Positions 45,200 to 55,147 are shown, counted from the first letter of the stretch. The stretch: 64,000 nucleotides of DNA from Calothrix sp. 336/3 (GCF_000734895.2 NZ_CP011382.1:2086700-2150699), one strand, 5' to 3'. Notes: generated by a model from the letters alone, not told the origin. Made by a program: numbers and translations.

Positions 45200-45601
45200 T
45201 TACGTATTTTTAAACTGCTCGTCAACAGGAATTTGATAACCATTTGCTAACCGATTTGTCATATTCGCAGTACCTGTAATTGCCATTAGTTCGCCAAACA
45301 TTTTATCGCTCATACCTTTAGCACGTGCTGCTGCTGTATGGGAAGCAATACAATATTCGCAACCATTTGTAACGCTAACAGCAATATAAATCAATTCTCG
45401 CGTCAACGGATCGATTTCACCGGAACTTCCCATCACTTCTTTCAAAGTTTCCCAAGTTCTGCGTAAAGTAGGAGGATGGTTTGCTAATGCTTTCCAAAAG
45501 TTATTGATATATTCAGTTTGTCTGGTGGTGCGGATATCGTCATATACCGCTCGCACTTCTTCGCTTGCGTCTTCATATTCGATGAGGTTGCTCATACACA
45601 T
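45200..45601 (-). CDS. Carboxymuconolactone decarboxylase/AhpD-like protein
   Basis: The product is 133 residues (an ATG two codons further in also fits). The core (IDPLTRELIYIAVSVTNGCEYCIASHTAAARAKGMSDKMFGELMAI) carries the CxxC...H site of the AhpD/CMD family: two cysteines in CEYC and the His in ASH. Such proteins have alkylhydroperoxidase-like thiol redox activity. It overlaps the stop of the methyltransferase gene upstream by 10 nt, so the two are translated together. The substrate is not known. Confidence 0.85.
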   Translation of the reverse strand: MCMSNLIEYEDASEEVRAVYDDIRTTRQTEYINNFWKALANHPPTLRRTWETLKEVMGSSGEIDPLTRELIYIAVSVTNGCEYCIASHTAAARAKGMSDKMFGELMAITGTANMTNRLANGYQIPVDEQFKNT

Positions 45602-46314
45602 TCTCCTATGTCGTTAATACAGCTTTTTCGAGGAATATCCTTTACTTTCCATAGTCCCAGACTTTTATCTCGATATAATCCATCTCCCTCACTACATTGT
45701 TCATTAATCAAGTATAAGGGATGAGGAAAATTAAAAGGCGGTTTTTCCAGATTTAATAAGCGCCAATCACCCGTAATAATATCCTCATTTGACTGACAAT
45801 CTGGAAACGTTGTTGTCATTAAATAGGTAATTTGACTGCGTTGAATATTATCAAAAGCCGAAAAAATATCTACAAACGAAAAATGTACAAAACAATCTCG
45901 ACAAAATAATAAATCCGCACTGGGGAGAGATTCACTGACTAAATTTAGTTTAAAAAACTGTTGATTTTTATGTTCGTATCGCTTTTGATTTTCTGTAATA
46001 ATTTCGGTAACTATATCAGCACCAATATAACTCAATACTGGTAAATCTATTGATTGCATCCAACTAAAATCCCCGCAAGGAATATCCAGAAACACATTCA
46101 CCTGTAGTTTTTTTAATAATTCTGGAAGTTCAGTTTCGATCAACTGCGTTTGACTTCTGTGTGCTCCCGCTCCCGAAGGAGAATCCCCACCATTCCACAA
46201 ATTTTGTTGATAAATATGGCTGAAAGTTTCATCAAGAGAAAATGTTTTTCCTTGAGCAGCTTGTTTCTCAAAGTAGTAAGGGTCAAAAGGTACGCGATCG
46301 CGTCGTTCATTCAT
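45592..46314 (-). CDS. Class I SAM-dependent methyltransferase-like protein
   Basis: The product is 240 residues. Motif I is VFLDIPCGDFSWM, motif II SYIGADIV and a later block LPSADLLFCRDCFVHFSFVDI. The N-terminus (FDPYYFEKQAAQGKTFSLDETFSHIYQQNLW) resembles a group of bacterial small-molecule methyltransferases. The conserved Gly run of motif I is PCGD rather than GxGxG, which occurs in this group. It overlaps the AhpD-like gene by 10 nt and lies 46 bp from the threonine aldolase gene. The target is unknown. Confidence 0.75.
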   Translation of the reverse strand: MNERRDRVPFDPYYFEKQAAQGKTFSLDETFSHIYQQNLWNGGDSPSGAGAHRSQTQLIETELPELLKKLQVNVFLDIPCGDFSWMQSIDLPVLSYIGADIVTEIITENQKRYEHKNQQFFKLNLVSESLPSADLLFCRDCFVHFSFVDIFSAFDNIQRSQITYLMTTTFPDCQSNEDIITGDWRLLNLEKPPFNFPHPLYLINEQCSEGDGLYRDKSLGLWKVKDIPRKSCINDIGECV

Positions 46315-46360
46315 AAAACAATTAGCTTTTTCTATATCATGAAAGATATTGCTATAAACC

Positions 46361-47401
46361 TTAAATAAGAGCCTCCTTGATATCTCTAATTAATTCATCA
46401 ATTCTCTCTTTGGTGGTATTCCAAGAACACATCAACCGCACTCCTCCAACACCAAGAAAACTATAAAATAGCCAACCTTTTGCTCTTAAACTAGTAGCGA
46501 CTTTATCAGATAACTTCACATAAACAGCATTTGCTTCCCTGGGAAACATAATTTCAAGACTTTCTATTTTTAGTAATTCATTCTCTAAATACTCCGCAGA
46601 TTGGTTCGCATGACGAGCATTTTTTAGCCAAGCACCAGTTTCTAATAAACCTAACCAAGGGGCAGAGATAAATCGCATTTTAGAAGCTAGTTGTCCCGCT
46701 TGTTTGCAGCGATAGGCAAAATCTTCTGCCAATTCTTTATTAAAGAAAATAATTGCTTCTCCCATCGCCATACCATTCTTAGTGCCGCAAAAGCATAATA
46801 CATCTACACCACTTTTCCAGCTAATTTCCGCAGGGCTTTTATTGAGAGCGACTACTGAATTTGCAAAACGTGCGCCATCCATATGAATTTTTAAATCATG
46901 TTTTTGAGCTAAATCTTGGATGGCAGCCAATTCATCAAGAGAATATAATGTTCCTAATTCTGTAGTTTGAGTTAAGCTAATTACTTTACGCTTTGGATAA
47001 TGAATATCAGCTCTTTTCCCTAATAGTAAAGCTTCGATTGATTCAATTGTTAACTTACCATTTTCACCCTTAGCAAGTCGTAGCTTAGAGCCATTAGAAG
47101 CAAATTCCGGCGCACCACATTCGCTAGTTTCAATATGGGCATTTTCATGACAAATAACACTGTGGTAGGATTGACACAATGCCGCTAATGATAGAGAATT
47201 TGCAGCAGTCCCATTAAAAACAAAAAAGACTTCGCAATCAATTTCAAATAATTCTCGAAACCCATCAGCCGCTCTTTGAGTCCAGATATCATTTCCATAG
47301 GCAGGAGCGCTACCTTGATTTGCTTGCAGCATATATTCTAATGCTTCTGGACAAATTCCAGAGTAGTTATCGCTGGCAAATTGTTCTAAATTGTAATCCA
47401 T
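46361..47401 (-). CDS. ltaE: Low-specificity L-threonine aldolase
   Basis: The product is 346 residues, of usual family length. PLP-enzyme features are visible: GTAANSLSLAAL, HIETSECGAPEF, ISLTQTTELGTLYSLDEL, KIHMDGARFANSV (the Asp that binds the pyridine nitrogen) and CFCGTKNGMAMGEA with the PLP-binding Lys. It cleaves L-threonine or allo-threonine to glycine and acetaldehyde in the cytosol. It heads the minus-strand set with the methyltransferase and AhpD-like genes. Close relatives may act as other beta-eliminating lyases. Confidence 0.88.
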   Translation of the reverse strand: MDYNLEQFASDNYSGICPEALEYMLQANQGSAPAYGNDIWTQRAADGFRELFEIDCEVFFVFNGTAANSLSLAALCQSYHSVICHENAHIETSECGAPEFASNGSKLRLAKGENGKLTIESIEALLLGKRADIHYPKRKVISLTQTTELGTLYSLDELAAIQDLAQKHDLKIHMDGARFANSVVALNKSPAEISWKSGVDVLCFCGTKNGMAMGEAIIFFNKELAEDFAYRCKQAGQLASKMRFISAPWLGLLETGAWLKNARHANQSAEYLENELLKIESLEIMFPREANAVYVKLSDKVATSLRAKGWLFYSFLGVGGVRLMCSWNTTKERIDELIRDIKEALI

Positions 47402-47531
47402 TTGTGGCTTGTTTTTTAAGCTTCAGACTAAATATGCTTATGTTAGCGGAATTATTAGCGAATATGAATCGCTTTTCTCGTGAAATTTTCGGATGACATC
47501 ATTATAAATAAAGTTCACAGTTGTAAAAAAA

Positions 47532-48389
47532 ATGAATAAAAACAACTACTACGACAAAATTTCGCAGATTTATGATCAAACACGTTGGTTGACAGAATCC
47601 ATAGCGGATGAAGTTGCAGACTTTATTCTCAATCTTGTATTTGCAACACCTAAAACATCTTTTCTGGAACCTGGAGTCGGAACTGGATTAAATGTTATTC
47701 CTTTAGTAAAACGCGGTTATTCAGTAACAGGGATTGATATTTCTGAACAGATGCTAAATCAGTTTCGGCAGAAGTTAAACGGAACTCCTGAGAATTTGAC
47801 ACTAGTTCATGCAGATGCTTCCCAGTTACCGTTTGAGGATAACAGTTTTGACGTTGTATTAACCGTGCATATGCTTCATACTGTAGGCGATCGCCAAATA
47901 TTCTTAGATGAAATCGATCGAGTTTTGAAGCCAGGAGGTTACTTTCTCAATTGTCAATGGATTACCCCACCAGCAAGAAGAGAATTTGAAGCCTATTTTC
48001 GAGCAATACAGTCGAAATACAAGAATTATCCGCCAGAATCGAAATCTCAAGATAAAGCAATAGAAGAAAGAGATTTAGAGCAATATTTACGCGAAAAAAG
48101 AGATTTAGAACAATATTTACACGAAAAAGGCTATCAGTCCAATTATTTTGTCGCCAAAGAATGGACAGTCACCAATACTATTGCAGAATTATTAGATTTT
48201 TACAAATCACGAGCATATGGATTATGTTGGCAAGTCTCCGATGAAGAATACGACAAAGTGATAATCGAGTTTGAAAAGTTTTGTATACAGCACTATGATT
48301 CCCTGGAAAGAGTAATTTCCTCCGAAGCCAAATTTGAAATCTCGGCTTATAACCTTCAACAACTACCGTCATCCCCCCCAAATGACTGA
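47532..48389 (+). CDS. SAM-dependent methyltransferase
   Basis: The product is 285 residues. Motif I FLEPGVGTGLNVIPL, then VTGIDISEQML, HADASQLPFEDNSFDVVLTVHMLH and VLKPGGYFLNC make it a UbiE/Methyltransf_11-type enzyme. An internal in-frame duplication doubles ten codons (RDLEQYLREK then RDLEQYLHEK, 48071-48130). It is divergent from the threonine aldolase gene, with 130 bp between starts. The substrate cannot be told from sequence. Confidence 0.85.
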   Translation: MNKNNYYDKISQIYDQTRWLTESIADEVADFILNLVFATPKTSFLEPGVGTGLNVIPLVKRGYSVTGIDISEQMLNQFRQKLNGTPENLTLVHADASQLPFEDNSFDVVLTVHMLHTVGDRQIFLDEIDRVLKPGGYFLNCQWITPPARREFEAYFRAIQSKYKNYPPESKSQDKAIEERDLEQYLREKRDLEQYLHEKGYQSNYFVAKEWTVTNTIAELLDFYKSRAYGLCWQVSDEEYDKVIIEFEKFCIQHYDSLERVISSEAKFEISAYNLQQLPSSPPND

Positions 48390-48720
48390 GTTCTAAGGCT
48401 CGGAAAAATTTGCAAGACTTAATGTTTGACAATCTAACATTTAGTGTATCATAATCATTGTGATTGACAGTATAGACTTTTGTTTTGGTATGTGTCATGC
48501 AAACTCTATTTACTGCATATATGATTGCCGAATTACGGGATCAGGTTGGCAAGAGTGTCTCAAGCCTTGATTTGGAAAGAATTTTGAGGAATTTAATAAT
48601 CTAGCGAGCTGATCGTCATAGTGGTCATAAGTCAGAAGTAAAACAACGATGTTCTCAAAGGGAAGCACTATGTAATCTGACTCTTCCGCAATTTTTCACC
48701 ATTTTTATAGACAACAGCAG
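48390..48720. other. Non-coding gap before the monooxygenase gene
   Basis: About 330 bases. No ORF is convincing. It should contain the promoter of the plus-strand organosulfur-type run that begins at 48721. Confidence 0.4.
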
Positions 48721-50085
48721 ATGAGCAAAACACGCAAGTTTCGTTTAGGTGCATTTATTCAAGCCACTGGACATCATGTCTCTGCTTGGCGACATCCCGG
48801 TTCGCAAATAGATGCTGGTTTGAACTTTGAGCATTACAAAGAAATTACCCAAACTGCCGAACGTGGTTTATTTGATGCAGTTTTTCTGGCAGATAGTCCA
48901 GGTGTTTGGGGTGACGCTCCAGAAACCCAGAGTCGCAATGGTAAAATAGTTCATTTTGAGCCAGTGACGCTGTTTTCAGCTTTGTCATCTGTCACCAAAA
49001 ATATTGGTTTTATTGCTACTGCTTCGACTACCTACGAAGAACCCTATACTTTGGCACGTAAGTTTGCTTCTCTGGATCATCTCAGTCATGGTAGGGCAGG
49101 ATGGAATGTTGTCACCACGGGGAATGAAAATGCCGCAGGTAATTTTGGTCACGACAAGCATCCCGACCATAGTCTGCGTTACGAACGTGCAGAAGAATTT
49201 GTAGAAGTAGTTAAAGGTTTGTGGGATAGCTGGGAAGATGATGCATTCATTCGTGACAGAGAATCTGGTGTTTACTTCGATACCGATAAACTGCATATAC
49301 TTAACCACAAGGGTAAACATTTTTCTGTCAGAGGACCTTTAAATGTTGGTCGTCCACCCCAGGGTTATCCAGTCATTGTACAGGCTGGAGCTTCGGAAGC
49401 AGGAAGGGATTTAGCTGCTCGTACTGCTGAGGTGATTTTTACTGCGAATCAAACCCTGGCTGATGCTCAGGAATTTTATGCCGATTTAAAAGGTCGATTG
49501 GCAAAATATGGACGCTCTCCAGATGATTTAAAAATCATGCCCGGAGCTTTTCCGGTGATTGGACGTACAGAAGCGGAAGCTCAAGAAAAGTATGAATTTC
49601 TGCAATCATTAATTCATCCCGATGTTGCCTGGGGAATTTTAAATAAGTATTACAAAAATGTCGATTTGTCCCAATATTCCCTAGATGATTTAGCTCCTGA
49701 ATTAAACAGCGAAACTAACAATAATAAGAGTCGTCTGAAACTGGTCAAAGATTTAGCGAATCGTGGTAATTTAACACTACGTCAATTGTATTTAGCATTG
49801 GCTACTGCAAGGGGGCATCGTACCATAATTGGAACCCCTGAAAGCATTGCTGACCAACTAGAGGAATGGTTTAACAACGGTGCAGCAGATGGTTTTAATA
49901 TCATGCCACCAGTTTTACCGACAGCATTAGATGACTTTGTGAATCTGGTAATTCCAATCCTGCAAAAACGGGGACTTTTCCGTACTGAATATGAAGGTAG
50001 TACCCTGAGAGAAAATCTCGGTTTACGCCGTCCTCAAAATAATTTTGCAGCGAAAAAAGTGGATGAAAGATTAGTTTTGGCATAA
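48721..50085 (+). CDS. NtaA/SnaA/DmoA-family flavin-dependent monooxygenase
   Basis: The product is 454 residues, full length for the family. Characteristic parts are FRLGAFIQATGHHVSAWRHP, TAERGLFDAVFLADSPGVWG, GFIATASTTYEEPYTLARKFASLDHLSHGRAGWNVVTT and PVIVQAGASEAGRDLAAR. This class uses FMNH2 from a separate reductase to oxidise carbon-sulfur, carbon-nitrogen or other bonds; relatives cleave dimethyl sulfide, dibenzothiophene sulfone and nitrilotriacetate. It starts the plus-strand run ending in a sulfatase, so an organosulfur substrate is likely but unproven. No flavin reductase gene is visible nearby. Confidence 0.88.
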   Translation: MSKTRKFRLGAFIQATGHHVSAWRHPGSQIDAGLNFEHYKEITQTAERGLFDAVFLADSPGVWGDAPETQSRNGKIVHFEPVTLFSALSSVTKNIGFIATASTTYEEPYTLARKFASLDHLSHGRAGWNVVTTGNENAAGNFGHDKHPDHSLRYERAEEFVEVVKGLWDSWEDDAFIRDRESGVYFDTDKLHILNHKGKHFSVRGPLNVGRPPQGYPVIVQAGASEAGRDLAARTAEVIFTANQTLADAQEFYADLKGRLAKYGRSPDDLKIMPGAFPVIGRTEAEAQEKYEFLQSLIHPDVAWGILNKYYKNVDLSQYSLDDLAPELNSETNNNKSRLKLVKDLANRGNLTLRQLYLALATARGHRTIIGTPESIADQLEEWFNNGAADGFNIMPPVLPTALDDFVNLVIPILQKRGLFRTEYEGSTLRENLGLRRPQNNFAAKKVDERLVLA

Positions 50086-50280
50086 TCAATAAATTTTCTT
50101 TTCTTCAAATGGTTAAGGTATACCAAAACAAGGATAACTTTTGTCGATCGCCTCCTATTTCAGATATGTCAATGCGATTGATTAGTCCCAGCAATGTCAC
50201 CAAAAAGCTAGCAACTTTTGGATACAAAATGACCTAAAAGATTGAATCCTCAGCACAATCTGTAATTAAAGGAAATCAAA

Positions 50281-51819
50281 ATGACTGAATATAGCCGCTT
50301 AAAAACTTCCCGCTCTGCTGCCATCAAAGCTAACCTTGATTATCCCATCATCGATACTGATGTTCATACCAACGATTTCACACCTGCGATTGAGGATTAC
50401 ATTGCTAATTATGGTGGAGCACAACTTGTAGACGCATTACGCAAAGCAGAATCTTCCCGTCTCAACTCGAAAACCGACGGAAAAGATTGGTATCAACAAA
50501 CTCCAGAAGAACGTCAGTACAACCGGACAATTCGCTCTCCCTGGTGGGCAAGAGTCACCCGCAATACCTTAGATTTGGCGACTTACACTTTGCCAGAATT
50601 ATTCTATCAACGTCAGGCAGAGCAAGGGTCAGACTATTCTGTTCTGTTTCCCAACAATGTGCTAGCACCAACAGGAGCAGGTAAAGAACATCGTCAAGCA
50701 TTGCAACGAGCAGTGAATCACTACCATGCTGACTTGTATCGCAAATATAGCGATCGCCTGACGACCGTAGCTGGTATTCCGATGAATACCCCCGAAGAAG
50801 CGATTGAAGAATTAGAATTTGCAGTAAAAACTCTGGGGTTAAAAGTAGCAAATATTCCTGGTGGCGTGAAAAGACCAATTAAGGCGATCGCGGATAAATA
50901 TCCAGCCGATAAATATCCAGAAATCGCTAAACACGCCTCTTACATGGACTTCTACGGAATCGATAGCGAATACGATTACGATCCATTCTGGGCAAAAGTT
51001 GTAGAATTAGGTGTGCCCGTTACTACTCACTATGGTAGCCAAGGTTGGACTGGACGCTCTTCCATCAGCAACTACATGAATAACCATATCGGTCATTTTG
51101 CGGATGGTTCCCAAGCATTTGCCAAAGCCCTCTTCTTTGGTGGTGTTACCAAACGTTTCCCACAGCTACGGGTCGGAATGCTGGAAGGTGGAGCCGATTG
51201 GGGCGCTCATGTCTACATCCATTTGGTAGATCGTTTCTCCAAACGTAGTCTCAAAGGATTGCAGAACTACAATCCCGATTTGACCAATTCCAATGAATTA
51301 TACGAATTATTCCAGCGTTTTGGTAGCGAGTTTATAGAAGCCTTTCCTCTCAGCAATGAGGAATTAACCAAAACTGTGCTTGGTTCTTCCTTCAATCGTT
51401 ATAGCCGTCAACCAGCAGCCAACGAACTCGAAGACTTTGCCGCAGCAGGTATCGAAACCATTGAAGATATCCGCGATCGCTGGGTTAATAGTTTCTTCTT
51501 TGGTTCCGAATCCGATGACCGCACCATTGCCACAGCTTTCAACAATAAAGCTAATCCTTTAGGTGTCAAAATTAACGCCATCTATTCCTCAGACGTTGGT
51601 CACTGGGATGTGCCCGATTTAACTGACCCCTTAGCAGAAAGCTGGGATTTAGTAGTGGAAGGTGTGATTTCCGAAGCTGACTTTAAGTCCTACGTCTTCG
51701 CTAATCCCTACAAGTTTTATACCGAAGCAAACCCCGACTTCTTCAAGGGTACTGCTGTTGAATCCAAGGTAAGTAAAATCGAATCTGCACAAGCAGATAA
51801 AGGTTTAGTAACTGCTTAA
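50281..51819 (+). CDS. Amidohydrolase-2 family metal-dependent hydrolase
   Basis: The product is 512 residues, with an AAAGGAAA ribosome-binding site. The metal site begins with YPIIDTDVH (DxH); TTHYGSQG and a later Asp (IYSSDVGHWDVPDL) provide further ligands. The body includes GIPMNTPEEAIEELEFAVKT and LRVGMLEGGADWGAHVYIHL. The family hydrolyses or decarboxylates C-N and C-C bonds of ring-derived compounds. Next to an NtaA-type monooxygenase it probably handles that enzyme's product. The gap of 195 bp allows separate regulation. Confidence 0.82.
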   Translation: MTEYSRLKTSRSAAIKANLDYPIIDTDVHTNDFTPAIEDYIANYGGAQLVDALRKAESSRLNSKTDGKDWYQQTPEERQYNRTIRSPWWARVTRNTLDLATYTLPELFYQRQAEQGSDYSVLFPNNVLAPTGAGKEHRQALQRAVNHYHADLYRKYSDRLTTVAGIPMNTPEEAIEELEFAVKTLGLKVANIPGGVKRPIKAIADKYPADKYPEIAKHASYMDFYGIDSEYDYDPFWAKVVELGVPVTTHYGSQGWTGRSSISNYMNNHIGHFADGSQAFAKALFFGGVTKRFPQLRVGMLEGGADWGAHVYIHLVDRFSKRSLKGLQNYNPDLTNSNELYELFQRFGSEFIEAFPLSNEELTKTVLGSSFNRYSRQPAANELEDFAAAGIETIEDIRDRWVNSFFFGSESDDRTIATAFNNKANPLGVKINAIYSSDVGHWDVPDLTDPLAESWDLVVEGVISEADFKSYVFANPYKFYTEANPDFFKGTAVESKVSKIESAQADKGLVTA

Positions 51820-52048
51820 GAAGCTTGCAAAATGTAGTTGTTGCAAACATTGGAGAATTGATTTTTGGCTTGACAAGTGTTCTCTAACAAGGTGATCGGA
51901 GGTGGAAAGGAGGCAGAAATTTCTCCCATCTCCATCATCTCTTTCTTCTCTTTCTGGTTGCGATCGCGATGCTTGATCCCAAACGCGGGCAATTTATCTA
52001 AATTAATACGTCGGCAAGATGCCCGCACTAGCTTGAAAAAGCAGGGGA

Positions 52049-52168
52049 ACTGGGAGACAAGGGGGACGAGGAGGACAAGGGAGATAAGGGGATAAGGGGG
52101 ATAAGGGGGACAAGGGAGACAAGGGAGACAAGGGGGACAAGGAGGACAAGGGGGATAAGGGAGAAATA
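52049..52168. repeat. G-rich short tandem repeats (GGGGGACAA and GGGATAA units)
   Basis: Around a dozen degenerate 9-10-bp units with GGGGGACAA, GGGAGACAA, GGAGGACAA or GGGGGATAA fill the gap between amidohydrolase and esterase genes. They occur again at 52965-53013, 57943-58019 and, in weaker form, 63553-63582. Four or more G-tracts could allow G-quadruplex formation on the plus strand. Confidence 0.8.
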
Positions 52169-52278
52169 ATTAATGCCCAATGCCTATTTTCATCTGCCCT
52201 GGTGTACGCAGTACTCGAAGAGAAGGCTAGCGCCTACATGACGACTACTTCAATAAAAACAATTTACAGGCAATATTT

Positions 52279-52944
52279 ATGACCATCGAACAACGCTCTC
52301 AAGATACTATCAAAGGCTCTTTACCTTATCTGTTCTCAGCAGTTTCTAATAATACCAACACACCTGCACCTTTGGTATTGTTTCTACATGGAGCGCGAGA
52401 CAGAGGAACCGATTTAAATGTATTACTAACATGGGGTTTCCCTCGTTTTGTCGAGACTTCAGATTCCTTACCTTATTTCTTTGCTGCTCCCCAACTTCCT
52501 GAAGGACAAACCTGGGTAGAGCGGGAGTCAGATGTAATTGCTTTACTAGATGAATTGATAGTTTCCCATCCCATCGATCCGTCCCGTGTAATTTTATCTG
52601 GGTTTAGCTTAGGTACTGCTGGAGCTTGGCATATTGCAGCTTCCAATCGCGATCGCTTTGCTGGTTTAGTAGCAGTTTCTGGTCGTGTACCTCAGAGATT
52701 AGAAGAAACTCAACTAGCTGCACTTCAGGAAATTCCTATCCAAATCTTCCAAGGTGGCAAAGACGAAAAACTGTCTATTGAGGATACGCAGCAAATTGTC
52801 GATACCTTGCGCGGAGTGGGAGCAAAAGTAGATTTTACTATCTTGTCAGAAGGCGATCATTTCATTGCCGATGAAGTTTACAGCGACCCCAAATTGCAAG
52901 AATGGTTGATTTCTCAGAGTCGTCAAGCTTCTGTAGCTGTGTAG
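52279..52944 (+). CDS. Phospholipase/carboxylesterase-type alpha/beta hydrolase
   Basis: The product is 221 residues. The fold is compact: VLFLHGARDRGTDLN (oxyanion loop), ILSGFSLGTAGAWHIA (GxSxG nucleophile), then QIFQGGKDEKLS with the Asp and SEGDHFIADEVY with the His. It is of the size and layout of small esterases and phospholipase/carboxylesterases. It is probably cytosolic, as there is no signal peptide. It would hydrolyse an ester in the presumed organosulfur pathway. G-rich repeats flank it on both sides. Confidence 0.85.
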   Translation: MTIEQRSQDTIKGSLPYLFSAVSNNTNTPAPLVLFLHGARDRGTDLNVLLTWGFPRFVETSDSLPYFFAAPQLPEGQTWVERESDVIALLDELIVSHPIDPSRVILSGFSLGTAGAWHIAASNRDRFAGLVAVSGRVPQRLEETQLAALQEIPIQIFQGGKDEKLSIEDTQQIVDTLRGVGAKVDFTILSEGDHFIADEVYSDPKLQEWLISQSRQASVAV

Positions 52945-52964
52945 TTTATTATCGTTTTCTCTAA

Positions 52965-53013
52965 GTAGGGAGAGGACAAGGAAGACAAGGAAGATGAGGG
53001 AGACAAGGGGGAA
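52965..53013. repeat. G-rich short tandem repeats
   Basis: Short run of degenerate GGGAGAGGACAAGGAAGACA-type units, about five copies, between esterase and aldo/keto reductase genes. Same family as 52049-52168. Confidence 0.7.
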
Positions 53014-53062
53014 ATATCCCTCCAATTAACCTTGACGTAGTACTAGATGAAAGTCAGTAATT

Positions 53063-54061
53063 ATGACATTACCAACAACAAAACTCGGTAAAACTGGATT
53101 GACTGTTTCCCGTCTCTGCTTGGGAACTATGACTTTTGGATTGCAAGCAGATGAAGAAACTTCGAGGCAGATTCTTGATACTGCTGCCGATGGTGGTATT
53201 AATTTTTTAGATACAGCTGATGTTTATCCCCTCGGTGGTGGAGTCGCAACAGCAGGAAGTACAGAAGAAATTATTGGACGCTGGCTTAAGGGTAAACGCG
53301 ATCGCTTTATCGTTGCAACCAAATGCGTTGGCAAGGTGGGAACTGCTCCTTGGGATCAGGGTGCTTCACGCAAACATATTTTGGATGCGATCGACGCTTC
53401 CCTAAGACGACTGGGAACCGATTATGTTGATTTGTATCAATTACATTCCGATGATACCTCCACACCCCTTGATGAAACCTTAGAAGCTTTAGATACCATA
53501 GTTCGGGCTGGTAAAGTACGCTATATCGGAGTTTCTAACTTCCTTGCTTACCGACTAGCACTGGCTCTTGGTCGGGCAGAAGTACGTAATTTAACTAAAT
53601 TTGTTTCCGTACAACCTCGTTATAATCTCCTGTTTCGGGAGATAGAGCGGGAATTATTACCTTTAGCACAGGAAGCAGGATTGGGTGTAATTCCTTACAA
53701 TCCTTTGGCGGGTGGATTACTGACAGGTAAACATAATCTTGCTCAGGGACCAACCGAAGGTACTCGTTTTACCCTGGGTGCTGCTGCTGAACGCTATCAA
53801 GAACGTTATTGGCGCGATCGCGAGTTTCAAACAGTCGAAGAGTTACGCACAGTAGCAGATTTAGCTGGATTGTCACTGACTACTCTCTCTTTGGCTTGGG
53901 TATTAGCAAATCCAATTATCACTGCTCCAATAATTGGTGCAAGTCGTCCAGAGCAACTTGCCGATAGTTTGCAAGCAATAGAAGTAAAACTTGACGACAG
54001 CTGGAAACAAAAACTTGACAATATCACAGCTGAATACCGCAAAGGAGATGCCGTGCGTTAG
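53063..54061 (+). CDS. Aldo/keto reductase
   Basis: The product is 332 residues. The catalytic tetrad is visible: Asp and Tyr in FLDTADVYPL, Lys in IVATKCVGK and His in LYQLHSDD. NADPH-binding elements (IGVSNFLAYRLALALGR, IIGASRPEQLADSL) are typical. It reduces an aldehyde or ketone, cytosolic. It fits as a reductive step downstream of the monooxygenase and esterase. The substrate cannot be inferred further. Confidence 0.9.
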   Translation: MTLPTTKLGKTGLTVSRLCLGTMTFGLQADEETSRQILDTAADGGINFLDTADVYPLGGGVATAGSTEEIIGRWLKGKRDRFIVATKCVGKVGTAPWDQGASRKHILDAIDASLRRLGTDYVDLYQLHSDDTSTPLDETLEALDTIVRAGKVRYIGVSNFLAYRLALALGRAEVRNLTKFVSVQPRYNLLFREIERELLPLAQEAGLGVIPYNPLAGGLLTGKHNLAQGPTEGTRFTLGAAAERYQERYWRDREFQTVEELRTVADLAGLSLTTLSLAWVLANPIITAPIIGASRPEQLADSLQAIEVKLDDSWKQKLDNITAEYRKGDAVR

Positions 54062-54184
54062 CAATAAGTGGTAGTTGAAAATAAATGTTACATTTTTAAA
54101 ATCCCAAACCATTGCAAATACTACACTCTGCTCATAATCATCATGTGTAATTAATTTTCAACACCTACTTAACTGCATTCACTT

Positions 54185-54628
54185 ATGAAGTGGGAAAAAG
54201 GAGAATTCACAGTTGTCGATCGTCGGGAAGCTTTAGATGTTGAGCTGATTTACAACTTCTTAAGCAAGTCCTCATACTGGGCAAAGGGTATACCGAGAGA
54301 AGTTGTCGTTAAAGCTCTTGATCATTCTTTATGCTTTGGACTTTTTAAGGATCATCGGCAAATTGGCTTCGGTCGTGTGGTGACCGATCTCGCTACCTTT
54401 GCTTACCTCGCTGATGTTTTTATTGTTGAGGACTATCGAGGGAAAGGGTTGGGAAAATGGTTACTTGAATGCATTCTGAAGCACCCGGAGCTTCAAGGTT
54501 TACGACGTTGGATGTTAAGCACTGCGGATGCACAGGAGTTGTATCATCAATTTGGCTTTAAATCGTTGCTCAAGCCTGAAAGATTTATGGAAAAGCATAA
54601 TCCCGATATCTATCAGCATGAAGTTTAA
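54185..54628 (+). CDS. GNAT-family N-acetyltransferase
   Basis: The product is 147 residues. The acetyl-CoA-binding motif (ADVFIVEDYRGKGLGKWLLECIL, R/QxxGxG/A) and the end (LRRWMLSTADAQELYHQFGFKSL) define the fold. It lies 123 bp after the aldo/keto reductase, then 63 bp to a second GNAT gene. The acceptor is unknown. Confidence 0.88.
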   Translation: MKWEKGEFTVVDRREALDVELIYNFLSKSSYWAKGIPREVVVKALDHSLCFGLFKDHRQIGFGRVVTDLATFAYLADVFIVEDYRGKGLGKWLLECILKHPELQGLRRWMLSTADAQELYHQFGFKSLLKPERFMEKHNPDIYQHEV

Positions 54629-54691
54629 CATTGTGCTTTTGGAAATAAGCGCAGTCATTAGCGATTAACTTGGCAGTGAGAAGAATTAGAT

Positions 54692-55117
54692 ATGACAGAA
54701 ATCAGACGCGCAAGACTTGTGGATATCGAAAGCATTAGAGCTTTTTACAAGCAATGTGGATATGGAGGTGATCTGAGTGAGGAAGCTTTGACACTTATGG
54801 CTCAACTAGAGGGACAAATTATCGGGGCAGTCCGGTTATGTCCAAATATCGATTTTTTTACCCTTCGAGGAATGCAGGTATTAGCTCCGTTTCAGCGTCA
54901 GGGTATTGGTACACAACTACTTCAAGCTTGTACCGATCAACTGACTTTTCAATTTTGTTACTGTATCCCGTGGCAGCATTTGAAATCATTCTATCAACAA
55001 TTAGGATTTCAAGAAGTTTCACCAATCGAGGTTCCAAACCTATTGAGTGAGCGATTTAATAACTACATCTCTAGAAACATGAATGTCATTCTAATGCGCC
55101 GGTTGCCAACCGCATAA
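54692..55117 (+). CDS. GNAT-family N-acetyltransferase
   Basis: The product is 141 residues. LTLMAQLEGQIIGAVRLCPN and LRGMQVLAPFQRQGIGTQLLQACTDQL (QRQGIG, acetyl-CoA pyrophosphate binding) mark a GNAT. It shares little sequence with its neighbour at 54185, so it is not a recent duplicate. It is followed after 30 bp by the HAD hydrolase gene and is probably co-transcribed with it. Confidence 0.85.
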   Translation: MTEIRRARLVDIESIRAFYKQCGYGGDLSEEALTLMAQLEGQIIGAVRLCPNIDFFTLRGMQVLAPFQRQGIGTQLLQACTDQLTFQFCYCIPWQHLKSFYQQLGFQEVSPIEVPNLLSERFNNYISRNMNVILMRRLPTA

Positions 55118-55147
55118 CAAGCCCTTCGTAATTTAATGATTTAATCA

